The position numbers were made by a program, and so were the translations under genes. Shown one piece after another: positions 48,303-60,414 of a DNA stretch of 64,000 bases. The notes under the pieces were generated by a model. That model was not told the origin of the DNA, did not search any database, and worked only from the letters and a program-made list of their open reading frames with translations. This DNA is from Artemia franciscana (taxonomy: Eukaryota > Arthropoda > Branchiopoda > Anostraca > Artemiidae), in NCBI RefSeq assembly GCF_032884065.1, contig NC_088873.1, forward strand, positions 4,670,854-4,734,853. Direction: 5' to 3'. Every line of letters starts with the position of its first letter. The first letter of the stretch is position 1.

Positions 48303-48439
48303 GTGAGTTTCAAACTTTTTAATTTGATATAATTGTGTTGTATTCGGTATAATTGTGTTGCATGTTTTATATTCTGTGTCGCTTCTTTTGAGTTTTCTAA
48401 CTTTTTTTCAATATAAATTGAATATTTTACTGTCGAGGC

Positions 48440-49720
48440 AGTTTCAATCTTATGAAATATCTTTAGCTCAGGCTGAGAATATTTTTCGATAAAAAGAAAT
48501 CCTTTTCAGAGTTGAAATCGATTTTTAGGATCTTGTTTAAATGACTTTGATTGAATAGCCTAATTAATTCCTACTGTTATTGCTCAACTGAATTCGATTG
48601 CACAATCTGCTTGGATTAGAAATACTATATTTGAAAACTATATTTGAAAAAATATTTGAATACTATAAATAAATAAGTAAAATAAATAAATAAATAAAAT
48701 AAATAATAATAATTTTATAAATTATTATAAAATAATTAATAATAAAATAATAAATAATAATTTTTAAAATAAATAAATACTATAAATAAGAATACTATAT
48801 TTGAAAGCTTAATGGTTATTTAAAAGCTTGTCTCCAATCGGTTACATTAATATTTTATTGTTTATCATTAGTTTAATGTTTTAGTTGGAATGAATTTAAT
48901 ATCCTGAAGCATTTTTGGTTCAGTCTAAGAACATTTGTAGGTAAAGAAATTTCGTTTCAAAGTCAAAGTCACTTGGTAGGATCTTGCTTAATTGACTTTG
49001 ATTGAATAATCCTTTCTTCTATTAATTATTCAACCGGCTTCGACTCCTCAATTTACGGTTATTCAAAAGTTTGGATAATTACTGTTATCATAGGAAAATT
49101 GAAAATAAGTTGAAAAATTACGGTTATTTAAAATCTTGTGTCAAATCAGTGCTTTTTGTTAATTTAACATTTCATTATTTATTATTATTCTTATGTTTAT
49201 AGTTAGAATGGCTTTAATATCCAGAAGTATTTTTGGTTCAGTCTAAAAATATTTGTAGATAAAGAAATTTCGTTTCAAAGTCAAAGTCACTTGGTAGGAT
49301 CTTGCTTAATTGACTTTGATTGAATAATCCTTTCTTCTATTAATTATTCAACCGGCTTCGACTCCTCAATTTACGGTTATTCAAAAGTTTGAATAATTAC
49401 AGTTATTATAGGGAAATTGAAAAATCAATTGAAAATTGAAAATAAGTTGAAAAATTACGGTTATTTAAAATTTTGTGTCAAATCAGTGCGTTTTGTTAAT
49501 TTAATATTTCATTATTTATTATTATTCTTATGTTTATAGTTAGAATGGCTTTAATATCCTGAAGCATTTTTGGGCCAGTCTTAAGAATATTTGTAGATAA
49601 AGAAATTTCGTTTCATAAGTCAAAGTCATTTGGTAGGATCTTGCTTAATTGGCTTTGATTGAATAATCCTTTCTTTCAATAATTTTTCAACCGGCTTCGG
49701 GTCCTCAATTTACTTTATGA
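48440..49720. repeat. Degenerate tandem array in intron 4
   Basis: Blocks 'gtaaagaaatttcgtttcaa', 'cttggtaggatcttgcttaa' and 'ttattcaaccggcttcgact' recur with ~317-337 bp spacing at about 48940, 49258 and 49595. A more diverged unit lies at about 48480. Units two and three are nearly identical over ~120 bp, pointing to recent unequal exchange. The family is not the 2.1-4.4 kb array. Confidence 0.8.
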
Positions 49721-51480
49721 AAATTATTATATTTTAATACTTTATAATTATACAAAAAAATTTATATATTTGACTCTAAAAAGAACAGTAAGCCATGAAG
49801 ACCATAAGCCAATTTTTTTTTTTTTTTTTAACTGAAAAATAAACAGCAATGATTACACATGGGAGACACGTCGTTTTTACCAAGTCAATATTGTTGTGTT
49901 GACCATAATAATCCATTTAGTAAATTAATTTGATAACTTTTCTGAGTCATATTTCTATTTCTAGGTCAAAGTCTGAACCAGAAAGAACATGTAACGGAAT
50001 TTACCATTTTTTAGCTTTTATAACTTGTTGAATCATAGATTTTAGATAATTCCACAGATTCGTCATGAAAAATTTATGCTTAAAAATCTATGAAAAAAAT
50101 CTCAAATGGAATTTATCGATTTTATCTAGTCTATAGATTTTTAATTGTGGCATTGAATGTTGCTTTGATTAAATTAACTTTTCTTTTTGTTTCTTGTAAA
50201 GATTTATATTTGGCTACTTTTCCTAAACAACTCGTGTGTGTAGTTTCGGAATCTTATATACAAGACTCGATTACACAACTGAAAGTAAAAATTATAACGG
50301 TGTTCTTATTGTTTACTCGAATTAGATTTTTTTTTTTTAATACATTTGAAAGGGTATTCCCAATTTATTACCATAACCTTTTCGGGGAATGTAAACAAAC
50401 CTTAGCTTCAAACGAAAAACGTTTCGGTTTAGCCCACCTCCCACAAGACTTGTTTGAAGAATCTATATGGATCATAATAAAGCCTAAGAATGTGGCTTTG
50501 GTGCATAAAACTTTCTCTTTCCTACCCCCCCCCCCCCCGAAAAAAAAAAGCGTAACCTGTTTTTACCTGTTCTAATAAACTAGACCTATCTGCTTTCCCA
50601 TCTCAAGACCTTTTAAAGAATCCTTCCTCTTTTTTAGGAATTTTTCTTTATTGTAAAAAAGACAATTAAATGGTTAAAAATATGGCTATTAGGCCTAAAG
50701 TTTTAAGTTTCAGTTCCAATCCAACCAAGCTCCGATAACACCACTCCTGTCACGTACTGAGGAACCTTTTTTGGAGGGGGGGGGTCATTTCAAAAAGAAG
50801 CAGTAGAAATGGGTGACCTATAAAAAAAACGATCAGGAATGCGGGAACATCGTACAAATCTTTATTTTGAGGGAACATGGCTAAACTAGTGAGTTTGTCT
50901 GGAGGAAATGATGCTTACTCCAGTAGTTACGGAGTTGGTGTAGTCAGGGCTGTCACTGAGACCTTAAGGATTTCCCAAGAGTATCACTTTAGAAAAATCG
51001 CAAGGTTTGCAAAAAATCTGAAAGATGTTCAATAATAATAGTTGTTTTATTCTAATATTTAATAAACGTCGAAAGTAGTAATAAATGTAATATTTAATAA
51101 ATATCAAAAGCATAGAGCCTTTTCTGAGGAACATAGAGTTTTGTTCTTTGTTTACGCGTTAGTATTTAAGAACCTTGAAAAAAAGCAGTGTCCTCGCAAA
51201 AATCCTGGATATGGCTTTGAGATCGTCATAATTTGGTTCTCTGGTTGTTAATTTCAATTTGAGACGTGCTTCCATATCTAGCCGTCTGTTCTTTGCAGAT
51301 GTAAAATTCCCGCCAAAATTCGGTGCAAATTTCAAACTCTTCTCAGATTCCTGGGGGTACCTATACCATACTTTGAGAAACACTAATTTAGACCGCCACG
51401 GTCCAAACACAAAAAGTAAGGAGTAATGGTCCAAACGTTTCCAGAAATATTTGAATAAAATTGTGATTGGTACTTGTATA
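49721..51480. other. Intron 4, no gene
   Basis: A 161-codon open frame at 50090-50575 carries no recognisable motif, ends in homopolymer C and A runs, and was not accepted. Nothing else was recognised. Confidence 0.4.
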
Positions 51481-51842
51481 ATATACCCCCTACCGCTCAA
51501 GAAGTGAAGTTAGGTTAATCCTAATAAAATATACCTAAGTATGATAGAAATATAGTACTTTCGAAACAAATATGGGCTTTATATTTGCACAATAGGGTGG
51601 GGGTGAAGTTCAACAGGTCTGCATGCAAAATGTGTTAGCTACAATTATTCTGATATTGTGAAATAAGGATTGTTTTCTGGTTTCACACTGTCCAAATACT
51701 TTACCCCCACTCCCCCTAATGTGCAAATTATATATATTTCCCATGTATTCTGTCACTTCTCTTTGTCTTTTCTCACGCTAGTTGAAAGAAATAGGTTTAC
51801 AGTGCGTCAATGCATGAATAACTTGAGCGGTAGGGGGTATAT
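51481..51842. mobile_element. Candidate MITE with perfect 21-bp terminal inverted repeats
   Basis: The left end at 51481-51501 (atataccccctaccgctc..) is exactly complementary to the right end at 51822-51842 (..gagcggtagggggtatat). They enclose ~320 bp without coding capacity. A target duplication could not be read with certainty, so the boundaries may extend. Confidence 0.65.
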
Positions 51843-52058
51843 CATACACTAAATAATTCTATGTTTTTGCTTTTTGCGATACAGAAAGTGAAAATAGTGC
51901 GAGAAATTTCCAGAAATGTTTAAATCAAAGCAGAATTTCTCGCTAAATGTCTTCTTGAACACGTATGTAATATTGTATTAAATATATATTGTATTGTGTA
52001 AAGCGATATCATATTGTATTGAAGTTATAATATAATATTGTATTATCATCATTTTTAG

Positions 52059-52247
52059 GATATGACCTTGTATTAGCAGAAGACGAAGAAATGAATCGAA
52101 TGATTGAATCCATGAAACTTTTTGAATCGATATGCAATAACAAGTGGTTTGTAGAGACATCAATAATATTGTTCCTGAACAAGAAAGACTTGTTTGAAGA
52201 AAAAATCAACAAATCGCCATTGACTATATGCTTCCCCGAATATACTG
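52059..52247 (+). CDS. G-alpha-i coding exon 5 (residues 230-293)
   Basis: The acceptor is atttttAG at 52057-52058 and the donor g|GTGAGT at 52248. It encodes [20 protein letters not shown] (alpha-3), the [15 protein letters not shown] stretch whose N270-K271-K272-D273 reads the guanine base, and [18 protein letters not shown]. It ends one base into codon 293. Its last base must join a downstream exon starting GT, which both the decoy at 62474 and the true exon at 63028 do. Confidence 0.96.
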
Positions 52248-52767
52248 GTGAGTCTTCCTTTCATATACCTAAAAAGCATTATATCGTATCTCCATAAGAG
52301 AGAAGTCGATCCAATATTGGTTTCTAAGAGTCATTAGCCCTCTGGAAAAATTTAGACTTAAATCTTCACTCTTTTTCACCTTATCTCTTGCTCCCCCTCC
52401 TGAAGAAAGTACTTTGATGCTCCAGTCCTTTAAGGTTTAGGCCTGTTTTACCTATGAATTTATATCCATAAAATTACCATGATTCAAGTCTGAAAATACA
52501 TCTTCGAAGAAGACTTAGGCGGGATTTATGTAGACGGGTTTTTTTTATGTGGAGAGTTTAGTATTAAAGCAGCAAAATAGACTAAATAGATATATCTTTT
52601 TTGAATATAAAATAGTTTATTATATGTCAAATTAAATTATTTTATGCTAAATTATAATTCCGTTTCAGAGCAGCAGTTGACGAAATGCACTTGACATTTT
52701 TCTGGTTTATTGCTTTCAATTTTGCCAGAGTCATCATTCTTCTCAACTGGTATTCCATATTGTGGTC
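52248..52767. other. Intron 5, 5' part
   Basis: No feature recognised. Confidence 0.35.
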
Positions 52768-52953
52768 CTTGTCTGCAGGGCCGTACCCAGTTTATTTTTT
52801 GGGCGGGGGCGGGAGGTTAAAAAAACACATAAAAAGCGCATAAAATTCATTTACATTCTTTTTTGTTATGTTTTTTACGAGCCAGACAAACATTTAGGGG
52901 GGGGGGGGTTCAAACCACATACCCCCACTCCTGGATACGGCCTTGCTTGTGTG
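52768..52953. mobile_element. hAT-like MITE, copy 2
   Basis: A 170-bp element (52776-52945) with termini CAGGGCCGTACCCAG and CTGGATACGGCCTTG, G-rich inner blocks and 'caaaccaca'. Flanking octamers CTTGTCTG and CTTGTGTG match at 7 of 8 positions. It is related end-to-end to the element at 38056-38206. Confidence 0.8.
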
Positions 52954-54086
52954 TTCACCTCGTATGTAGAAAAGATCAACTTTGAAGGAAAAGGAAAAGG
53001 CTAATTTTGGAACCTTTCTGTTGGTGTTAAAAATAAATAAGTGCCTGGAAAAAAATAACGTCTTTGTAAAGATTAATTTTAAAGCAAGTAGAAAAATAAC
53101 GACTTGTGAGGAATTTCATGTTGCACGAATAAGCATATTTTAGATTGAAACGAGAAAATATGTTATTTTAATAACCTAATTATTTAATTAACTTTATTAA
53201 TTACTTTATGAAATTGTATTGATCATTTTATGTTCTGATAATAATTTATTAATGGGTTATTTTATTAATTATTGAGGGTACTTTGGGTTGCAGCGCTCGA
53301 TTTCTTTTACCAAATTTGGCCTAAAACGTTGCATATGACATGCCCCTGCGACGGCTGCGATATTCCACAATGCAAATTGTTTAGGGGTCTTTGCTAAATT
53401 TCATGCCAGAAACTGAACCTTCCGTATAGGCACATACGCGGGTACTTAGCTGCGGAAGGGAGTAGGGATTTCTTAACGAAAGAGTTTATTTTTGTAATCA
53501 ATAATGCTCTACCAAATTTGTCTTTATATATGCCTAAGCTGAGAAGCCAAATCAAATAGGATTTTCTGCCTTTTTTTCTCTGTCCTGTTCAAACCAATGA
53601 TTCACTATTTTTATTTAAAATAAAGTTTACTAGATTATGTATTGTGTAAGTACATTTTCCGTGGAAGGGAGGAGGGGTTGGTAATCTTTCTGAAGGGGTT
53701 TAAAATGTACTTTTTTCCATAAGTGTCAGATTTACCCCAAATATTACAAGGCTTTACTATTGTAAAGTCTTTGTTATCTAACCCCTTGATGGAACTCATA
53801 AATATTGATGCGTATGATTTAAGAAACCAAATGGTATGATCTGAGCATTATCTACTCAGAAATATTGATGGGTATAATTACGCAGTGATTCAACCTCTCA
53901 ACCCAACTTGAATATAATCAATGGATATGATTGACAAAACTAAATTCGACCCCACTTATACATATTGACTGGTATGATTTCCAAATCCAAAGCCCCGACC
54001 TCACTGATAACTACTGAGACTTACAAAAGCATTGTTTTTTTTTTAAAGAAAAATCGAATGATTCCAAAACCACATAAGCCAAATTG

Positions 54087-54090
<4 letters not shown>
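52954..54090. other. Intron 5, no feature
   Basis: Non-coding AT-rich DNA. A short word 'aatattgat(g)ggtat' recurs between 53800 and 53970, but no clear repeat unit emerges. Confidence 0.35.

Positions 54091-54162
<72 letters not shown>
54091..54162. repeat. (TA)n microsatellite
   Basis: About 36 TA dinucleotides. Confidence 0.95.
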
Positions 54163-54164
<2 letters not shown>

Positions 54165-55204
54165 AACTGACAACCTATTGGTACGTATTGTCTTATGTTT
54201 TAGTTATATTTTTGTGTTATTGCATGGTATAATTTGCTATTTTAATTATATACTAGTTATAAAAACAATATACTAATAACACCTAGAATTATATTATAGC
54301 ATGTTAAAGGTTAAAAGTTATGCTGTTTTCAGCGAATTCCTTATTATACCGCATTTTCGGAGGAAAACTAATATCGTATCAATAAGCCTATCTGTTTCGA
54401 TTAACCCACGATTATGCCCGTTATTGATGGGTATCATCCAAGATTCAACACCTCTACTGCAGTCCCAAGTGTCACTGGGCAGGATTTAGAAAGTCAAAGA
54501 TTCAGTTCTTCAACCTGAATTAGAAACAAGTGATTTTCGATAGTTTTTTTTTATGTAAATATCAAATGACAACAAAACCTGAGTTGGAAAAATAGATGGG
54601 TAAAGTATCGAGTACATCAAAATCAAAACATTTTTATGCCTTTTGGACCCATTTTATGCCTTTTTGTACCTGAAAGGGTCGATTTTCTAAGATTTATGCC
54701 TCGGTTGTTTCTCAATTAAGAACTTTTTAGGGCAATACGTCATTTTCGTTAGTGTTGCTATGTTGAACTGTGAAAATAAATATGCAAGCGAAATTAGTTA
54801 ACTTTGACAATGTTTTATCTTGATGTTCTTTCCCAAAGACAACTATACTTTAAAGAAGTTTCATGGGTTTCTGCTGATTTCTCAACCAATTTCATTGTTG
54901 TTAGTTACTTTGGTATCCTTTACCACAAAAAACTGTATTTGGAATTATTTTCGTTAAAAGTTTTTTCCCATTTTTTTTTTCAAACATATTTGTTTCAGTT
55001 TACACTTGAAAAAGTCAGGTTTCATTTTTATTGTTCTTAGTGCTTTAAGCTGCCACTGCCGCTAGTGCTGGTGTTTGTGTGTTCGCTTCATTTCTTGACT
55101 ATTGAGGCACAAGGAGCTTTGAATCTTGTCTTATTTTATAGAATTGGCAAGTATTTCTCACTCTAGAAAAAACTTGTCTGTGTATATTAATGCGTCAAAG
55201 GTCA
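54163..55204. other. Intron 5, no feature
   Basis: Non-coding. Confidence 0.35.
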
Positions 55205-55290
55205 ACTAAAAAGCCAAGATAGTTCAAATGGTAGAGTACAAAATTTCCAAACTCGGGGCATTAGATCCCTTGGCCCGCTCAAACTTGAAC
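55205..55290 (+). repeat. tRNA-like relic
   Basis: 'agccaagatagttcaaatgg' followed by 'tagagtac' is A-box-like (TAGTTCAAATGGTAGAGTA). The B-box area ('gcattagatcccttggc') is eroded. It is probably an old tRNA-derived SINE or pseudogene. Confidence 0.45.
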
Positions 55291-55390
55291 CTGACGTATG
55301 GTTTACTGTTTGTAACAAGTAAAATATTGGGAATACGTGCGTTTTTGGGTAAAGCTTATTTGTGAAGGAAAGATTGACGCTGTATGATTT

Positions 55391-55989
55391 TATCATGAAA
55401 AGAGAAATCACCAATGCAACAGCACAAACACACAAAAAAAAAGAAAAAAGAGAGAGACAGAAGGAGAAAAGGAAGACTGTTTTCCTAAATTAGTGATTAA
55501 TATAGACAAGCACTTGAATGAGGCCTTAACCCTACTCATCCATACAATCACATAGGTCAAACAGCATAGCCACACACAATCAACCATAAAGAATAATCCA
55601 TGGACAGGCAGTCATGTCGTCAATAAGTATAAGTCGTTATTTACCAAACAATAGAAAAAATAATATAGACAAATAATTCAGAGGCAACACCCAACATAAG
55701 GGCTCATCAGGAGAATACACTGGCCTATATAGGGTTTCGCCACTCTAAATTCTCTACCCAGCACAGTGTTGTGGCTACCACAGAATATCCATGGCATCCC
55801 CGCTTCAGGTATCACCCCCAAAATACATGCCCATGAAAGAAAAAAAAAACCGAAAACAACCAAGTAAAACCAAAACAAGCTTATCCTGTTAATATATCCC
55901 TCCCTTTAGCAACAATAGGTAAACCAAATATTATAAATTTTACCAAATCACAAATATTAACACATTGCAAAAAACCTGAATAAACTAAA
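55391..55989 (-). repeat. Pseudo-LTR, 3' copy
   Basis: Starts 'atcatgaaaagagaaatcac', contains 'cctatatagggtttcgccac' and 'gtatcacccccaaaatacat', and ends 'caaaaaacctgaataaact'. It matches 59101-59703 throughout with few differences and small poly-A indels. A 220-bp relative is at 44612. Confidence 0.85.
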
Positions 55990-56100
55990 CAATTATAGAA
56001 TTCATCTTTACCATGTGGCTAATTTTTAAGAAAATCCGCTCAATTAGAAACACAATTCAAAATAAATGGCGCTGCGACAACATTTCTCGAACCTCCGAAA

Positions 56101-58858
56101 TTAGTTGAAAATTTCTTTAAGTATTTCTAGATAATTCTTTTGATATTTATTTAAAAGTTCGTTATAATGAAAACTAAATTTTTTAAATTGCCAAGTTAAT
56201 TTATTTGCAGAAAAACCTCGCGATATCAATTTTTGGCTTAAGATTTTGTATCTATTTTTAAAATCAATATAATTACTACAAATCCTTGCATAACGAAGTA
56301 ACTGTGAGAAAAACACTGAATATGTGATATTTGAGTGTATATTACTTTCAGGGAATGGGAAACTAATCACTTCAAAATCAAAATCATCCGTTTTATTATA
56401 CATTTTAAAACTTAATTTATTATTATCACAAATATTAATATTTAAATCTAGAAATGATCTTCATGACCAGCGCCATGACTAGGCTCAAGAATAAGCTCTG
56501 ATGGATATATATTTTTTGAAATATCAATGAAATCCTTACAATTTAAGACCAAAATATCATCTAAATATCTTTTATTATTTGAAAAAGCATGTTTTAAATT
56601 AATTGGATTATTCTTATCCATCATATATTTATATTCTAGTTGACTTAAAAACAAGTCAGCTATAAATGGGCTGGCATTCCCCCCCATGGGAATTCCCACA
56701 ATTTGCTTGTACAAATCACCCCCAAATCTTATATAAGTATTGTATAAAACAAATTCTAATAACTCAAAAATCATATCCAAGCTGTAACATCTCAAGTTAA
56801 CTGTAGTATTAAAGCAATTTGTCCATATAGCTTTTTTATTTTAAATGTCTATTTTTAAGAACCTTTTACTAGATAAGAGGAAAGATTTCTTGATAACAGT
56901 TTTTAAATTATCAAACACTACATTAAGTGATAAATTAGTATACATTGTCGCAAAATCGAAAGACTCAATTCTTTTAGCTGAAACCATTGTTAAAGAATCT
57001 ATCACCTGAAGTGAATTATTAACACTCCAATATGGATTAAAATTCGAATTTTTTTAATACCAGAACAATAGGTTTTAAGTTTATTTACAATTTCCTTTAA
57101 AATTAAAGAGAGGTCAGTAGCAGCAATGCGGGTTGGACATTCAGCTGCTCCAGCAATAAACCGTGGTTTAGGGGGATTCTTATGAAATTTTACAGTCCAA
57201 TATAGGAAAGGGAACTTTTTATCATTGTCATTTATTTTAATATTAAAATTTTTAAAAAGTATTTCTTCAGTCTTTTCAATTAAATTCTCATCCTCTATAT
57301 TTAGCTTTTCGTAAACATTAGTTGTGCATAATTCCCTTTTTAAGATATCACAATACAGCTTCTGACAAATTATGGCAAAATTATTATTAGCTTTATCCAC
57401 TGGCACAATTACAAATTCATTCTTTAGATTAGCAATTGCTTGTTTAATCTTCGCATTATAAAATAATGATTTAGTGTTACTATTTTTTAAGTTAGAATAT
57501 ATTTTATTTCTTATTCTACTAATAATTAAATTCTTCCAACTTTGAAAACTCTCTTTATTTTTATTCTCTTTCTTACACCACTTATCAATAAATAAATCAA
57601 AATCATTTTCCAAGCCATCAAGAACACTCGATGGTTTCAGATGATGAGAAAGACGGAAATTAGCCCCTTTATTCATTATAATTTAAAATCATCTTGCTTT
57701 ATTATTGACAAGTCCCCTGTTATAACATGTTTGTAAGTAGGATTTACAAATGGGCCAAGTTGCTTACAATTACAAACCGGTTTCCAATTTATATCACTAT
57801 CTAGTCTTTTTAGTATTAAGTTATAATTAAAAATAATTTGCCCAATAGTTTTTGAAAATTTATTAGTTAAAACTGGACTATCATTATAATTCAAATTACT
57901 AGGAAGGGCCTGTTTCACATGCCGCTGATTTAAAATTTCTGGTAAATTAATATCTTCAATCTGCTTACAAGTAAAATTAATAGGTAAATATAATCTGTTA
58001 TCCTTATTACTAATCTTATCGAACTTTTTCTTTTTTGAAATAAATTTCGTTTTAGTTAGAATGCAAATTGTATCACATATTATTTTAAAATTATAATCAA
58101 GAGCTGTATTATTCTTAACAATCCAGAAAAGTTTGATTAAATTCCTCTTGGATAAATTATTTAGACATTTTATTACAGAAATCATACCCCTAGATTCAAG
58201 TAGCTGGCATAGATCTATAGAAAGCATATGTACATCTAATTCATTTTTTCTATTATTTTTCCTATGTCCTCTCGATCGTTTTTTACGTTTAGTAGGACAA
58301 GTAAAAGAAGGATGGTCCATAAAACCATCAATACATTTAACAACAACATGAGACATGTCACCATATTTTGCTACACGATCATTTAGCCCAAAAGGATAAG
58401 CTGTACCAAGAGTATGGATCCAGAAATCCTCCTGTTTACGTAGTCTATTATTCTTTTCTTCTTTATTTAAATTTTCTAATTCTAAATTTTCTAAAATTGT
58501 GACAGTTATATCTGATATGGAACATTTACCATTATTACAATGTTGAACTAGATAGTTATTAGTTTTTTTCATTATTAACTGTTGTCTTAGGTCCAGAAAA
58601 TCTTTTATATATATTATTAGTTGTTTCCCCCACATATTGTAGGCAGCATTTATTACATTCTAATAGGTAAATTACATTGGTTGTTCTACAATTAACATTA
58701 CCACGTAACTTACATGCAAAATTTTTATTATACAATGTACTCTTAACAGAAGTCCGTGGGACAAAATGATCTTGGCAAAGAAAACAGCGACTTTTACACT
58801 TACTAACTTTCAAAAAATCGTTCCGAGTTCCGAGGCTAGTATTTGTGTTTTGTTGCAT
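56101..58858 (-). pseudogene. Naiad-like endonuclease-reverse transcriptase, broken frame
   Basis: N to C on the minus strand: SKCKSRCFLCQDHF (cysteine knuckle), NVIYLLECNKCCLQYVGETT (GIY-YIG core, about 58590-58680), DFWIHTLGTAYPFGLNDRV, a basic KRKKRSRGHRKNNRKN stretch, WKPVCNCKQLGPFVNP (CxC linker, about 57770), KGANFRLSHHLKP, VPVDKANNNFAI, FPFLYWTVKFHKNPPKPRF, motif A FDFATMYTNL (about 56940-56970), motif B GIPMGGNASPF (about 56690) and catalytic YLDDILV (about 56555). Breaks: frameshift in an A-run near 58567, frame change at 57676, frameshift near 57045 and an in-frame TAA near 56845. Expected product is about 900 residues, nicking target DNA and copying the element RNA. All catalytic blocks are still visible. 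Confidence 0.85.
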
Positions 58859-59100
58859 AAAAAGTTATTGAAAATAAATCCAAAACAAACCAACATCCAA
58901 ATCAAAGTCCAAAAAACATGCCAAGGTCAGTAGGTCAATAAATACATAAACAAAAACATGAAAGAACATGAAATTTGCATAAGTGCCATCTCACCAATAA
59001 TTAACAATATCAGGTTAAAAACCTGGACCAGGGTAAAGGTCTGTCGGGGAGAAAACTAAAAAAATATCCTCCACCAGCACTGGATCCAACCTGGAATAAT

Positions 59101-59703
59101 ATCATGAAAAGAGAAATCACCAATGCAACAGCACAAACACATAAAAAAAAGAAAGAAAAAAGAGAGAGAGACAGAAGGAGAAAAGGAAGACTGTTTTCCT
59201 AAATTAGTGATTAATATAGACAAGCACTTGAATGAGGCCTTAACCCTACTCATCCATACAATCACATAGGTCAAACAGCATAGCCACACACAATCAACCA
59301 TAAAGAATAATCCATGGACAGGCAGTCATGTCGTCAATAAGTATAAGTCGTCATTTACCAAACAATAGAAAAAATAATATAGACAAATAATTCAGAGGCA
59401 ACACCCAACATAAGGGCTCATCAGGAGAATACACTGGCCTATATAGGGTTTCGCCACTCTAAATTCTCTACCCAGCACAGTCTTGTGGCTACCACAGAAT
59501 ATCCATGGCATCCCCGCGTCAGGTATCACCCCCAAAATACATGCCCATGAAAAAAAAACAGCAAATGTAAAACAACCAAGTAAAACCAAAACAAGCTTAT
59601 CCTGTTAATATATCCCTCCCTTTAGCAACAATAGGTAAACTAAATATTATAAATTTTACCAAATCACAAATATTAACACATTGCAAAAAACCTGAATAAA
59701 CTC
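59101..59703 (-). repeat. Pseudo-LTR, 5' copy
   Basis: Begins 'atcatgaaaagagaaatcac' and ends 'aaaaaacctgaataaact', upstream of the coding region relative to its minus-strand direction. 58859-59100 is the short leader between this repeat and the ORF. Confidence 0.85.
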
Positions 59704-59704
59704 A

Positions 59705-60060
59705 AAAATACTCAGTCAGACGCTGAGACAGACATACATACAGTCAGGCAAACAGGTACAGAGAGAGAGAGAGACATGCAAAAATTCACTCACACACACA
59801 GGCACAGAGAGAAAAAACACACATACAAACACTTAGTCAGATACACAAACACAAACAGGCAGACACAGAGATAAGCAAACACCCGATCGGACATACAGAC
59901 ATAGAGATCGAGAGAGACGAAAACACTACAAACATACAGAGTCAGACACACAAACACACAAAGACAGACACAAAGAGAATAAAACACCCCCTCATACACA
60001 CAGGCACAGAGAGGGAGATAAACGAATACCCCCCTCAGGCACAAGGGCATAGAGATCAGA
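59705..60060. repeat. CA/GA-rich low-complexity tract
   Basis: An irregular mix of 'cacaca', 'gaga' and 'cagaca' words with a strong purine/CA bias. It is the apparent insertion target or by-product at the 5' side of the Naiad-like element. Confidence 0.85.
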
Positions 60061-60210
60061 CCATGACAATACAAAAATGATGCCTGGCTGGTTGTAGTCA
60101 TAACATTTTTGGAGATCGAAACAAGTTTCATTAACAATCAAACGAATATGTTTATGCAGCAAGCATTTCAAATCACTGTGGTATGCAAATTCATGGAGTT
60201 CCGGTACCAA

Positions 60211-60240
60211 TTTCCGGGCACCAAAAAAGGTGCCCGGAAA
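60211..60240. repeat. Perfect 12-bp hairpin
   Basis: TTTCCGGGCACC - AAAAAA - GGTGCCCGGAAA. The stem is GC-rich in AT-rich DNA; function unknown. Confidence 0.9.
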
Positions 60241-60289
60241 CAATACATTGATCACCTTGAATGTATTTTTAAGAATTTAATATCATCAA

Positions 60290-60362
60290 TGACTTATTGG
60301 CGAGTAACGTGTCGTTCTTTTACTATAAGAAATAATAGGTCTCACGTTCGATCTATATATTA
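60290..60362 (+). repeat. Possible tRNA-like relic
   Basis: 'attggcgagtaacgtg' (A-box-like) and 'cacgttcgatct' (B-box-like) lie ~45 bp apart. No clean cloverleaf was drawn. Confidence 0.35.
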
Positions 60363-60414
60363 GATGTAAAGTCCATAAAATCAATGGAAAACTGCTTAGA
60401 AACTAAAAATGTTG

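Larger units (their letters stand above)
55391..59703 (-). mobile_element. Naiad-like Penelope element with flanking pseudo-LTRs
   Basis: Two ~600-bp near-identical direct repeats (55391-55989 and 59101-59703) bracket a minus-strand coding region whose order is zinc-finger/GIY-YIG endonuclease, CxC linker, reverse transcriptase. Canonical Penelope-like elements carry the endonuclease after the RT. The N-terminal position plus a CNC motif in the linker matches the published Naiad group. The 5' side abuts a (CA/GA)-rich tract at 59705-60060, in line with the reported insertion bias for microsatellites. Three frameshifts or breaks and two further lesions disrupt the frame, so the copy is inactive. 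Similarity of the two pseudo-LTRs suggests modest age. Confidence 0.85.

Noticed and set aside
50090..50575. 161-codon open frame in intron 4
   Set aside because: No motif, no splice context, ends in homopolymer C/A runs.
55678..55878. Open frame repeated in both pseudo-LTRs (also 59392-59589)
   Set aside because: Repeated only because the pseudo-LTR is duplicated; hydrophobic run with no known domain.
59790..60137. Cys/Val-rich 115-codon minus-strand frame
   Set aside because: Translation of the CA/GA-rich low-complexity tract.
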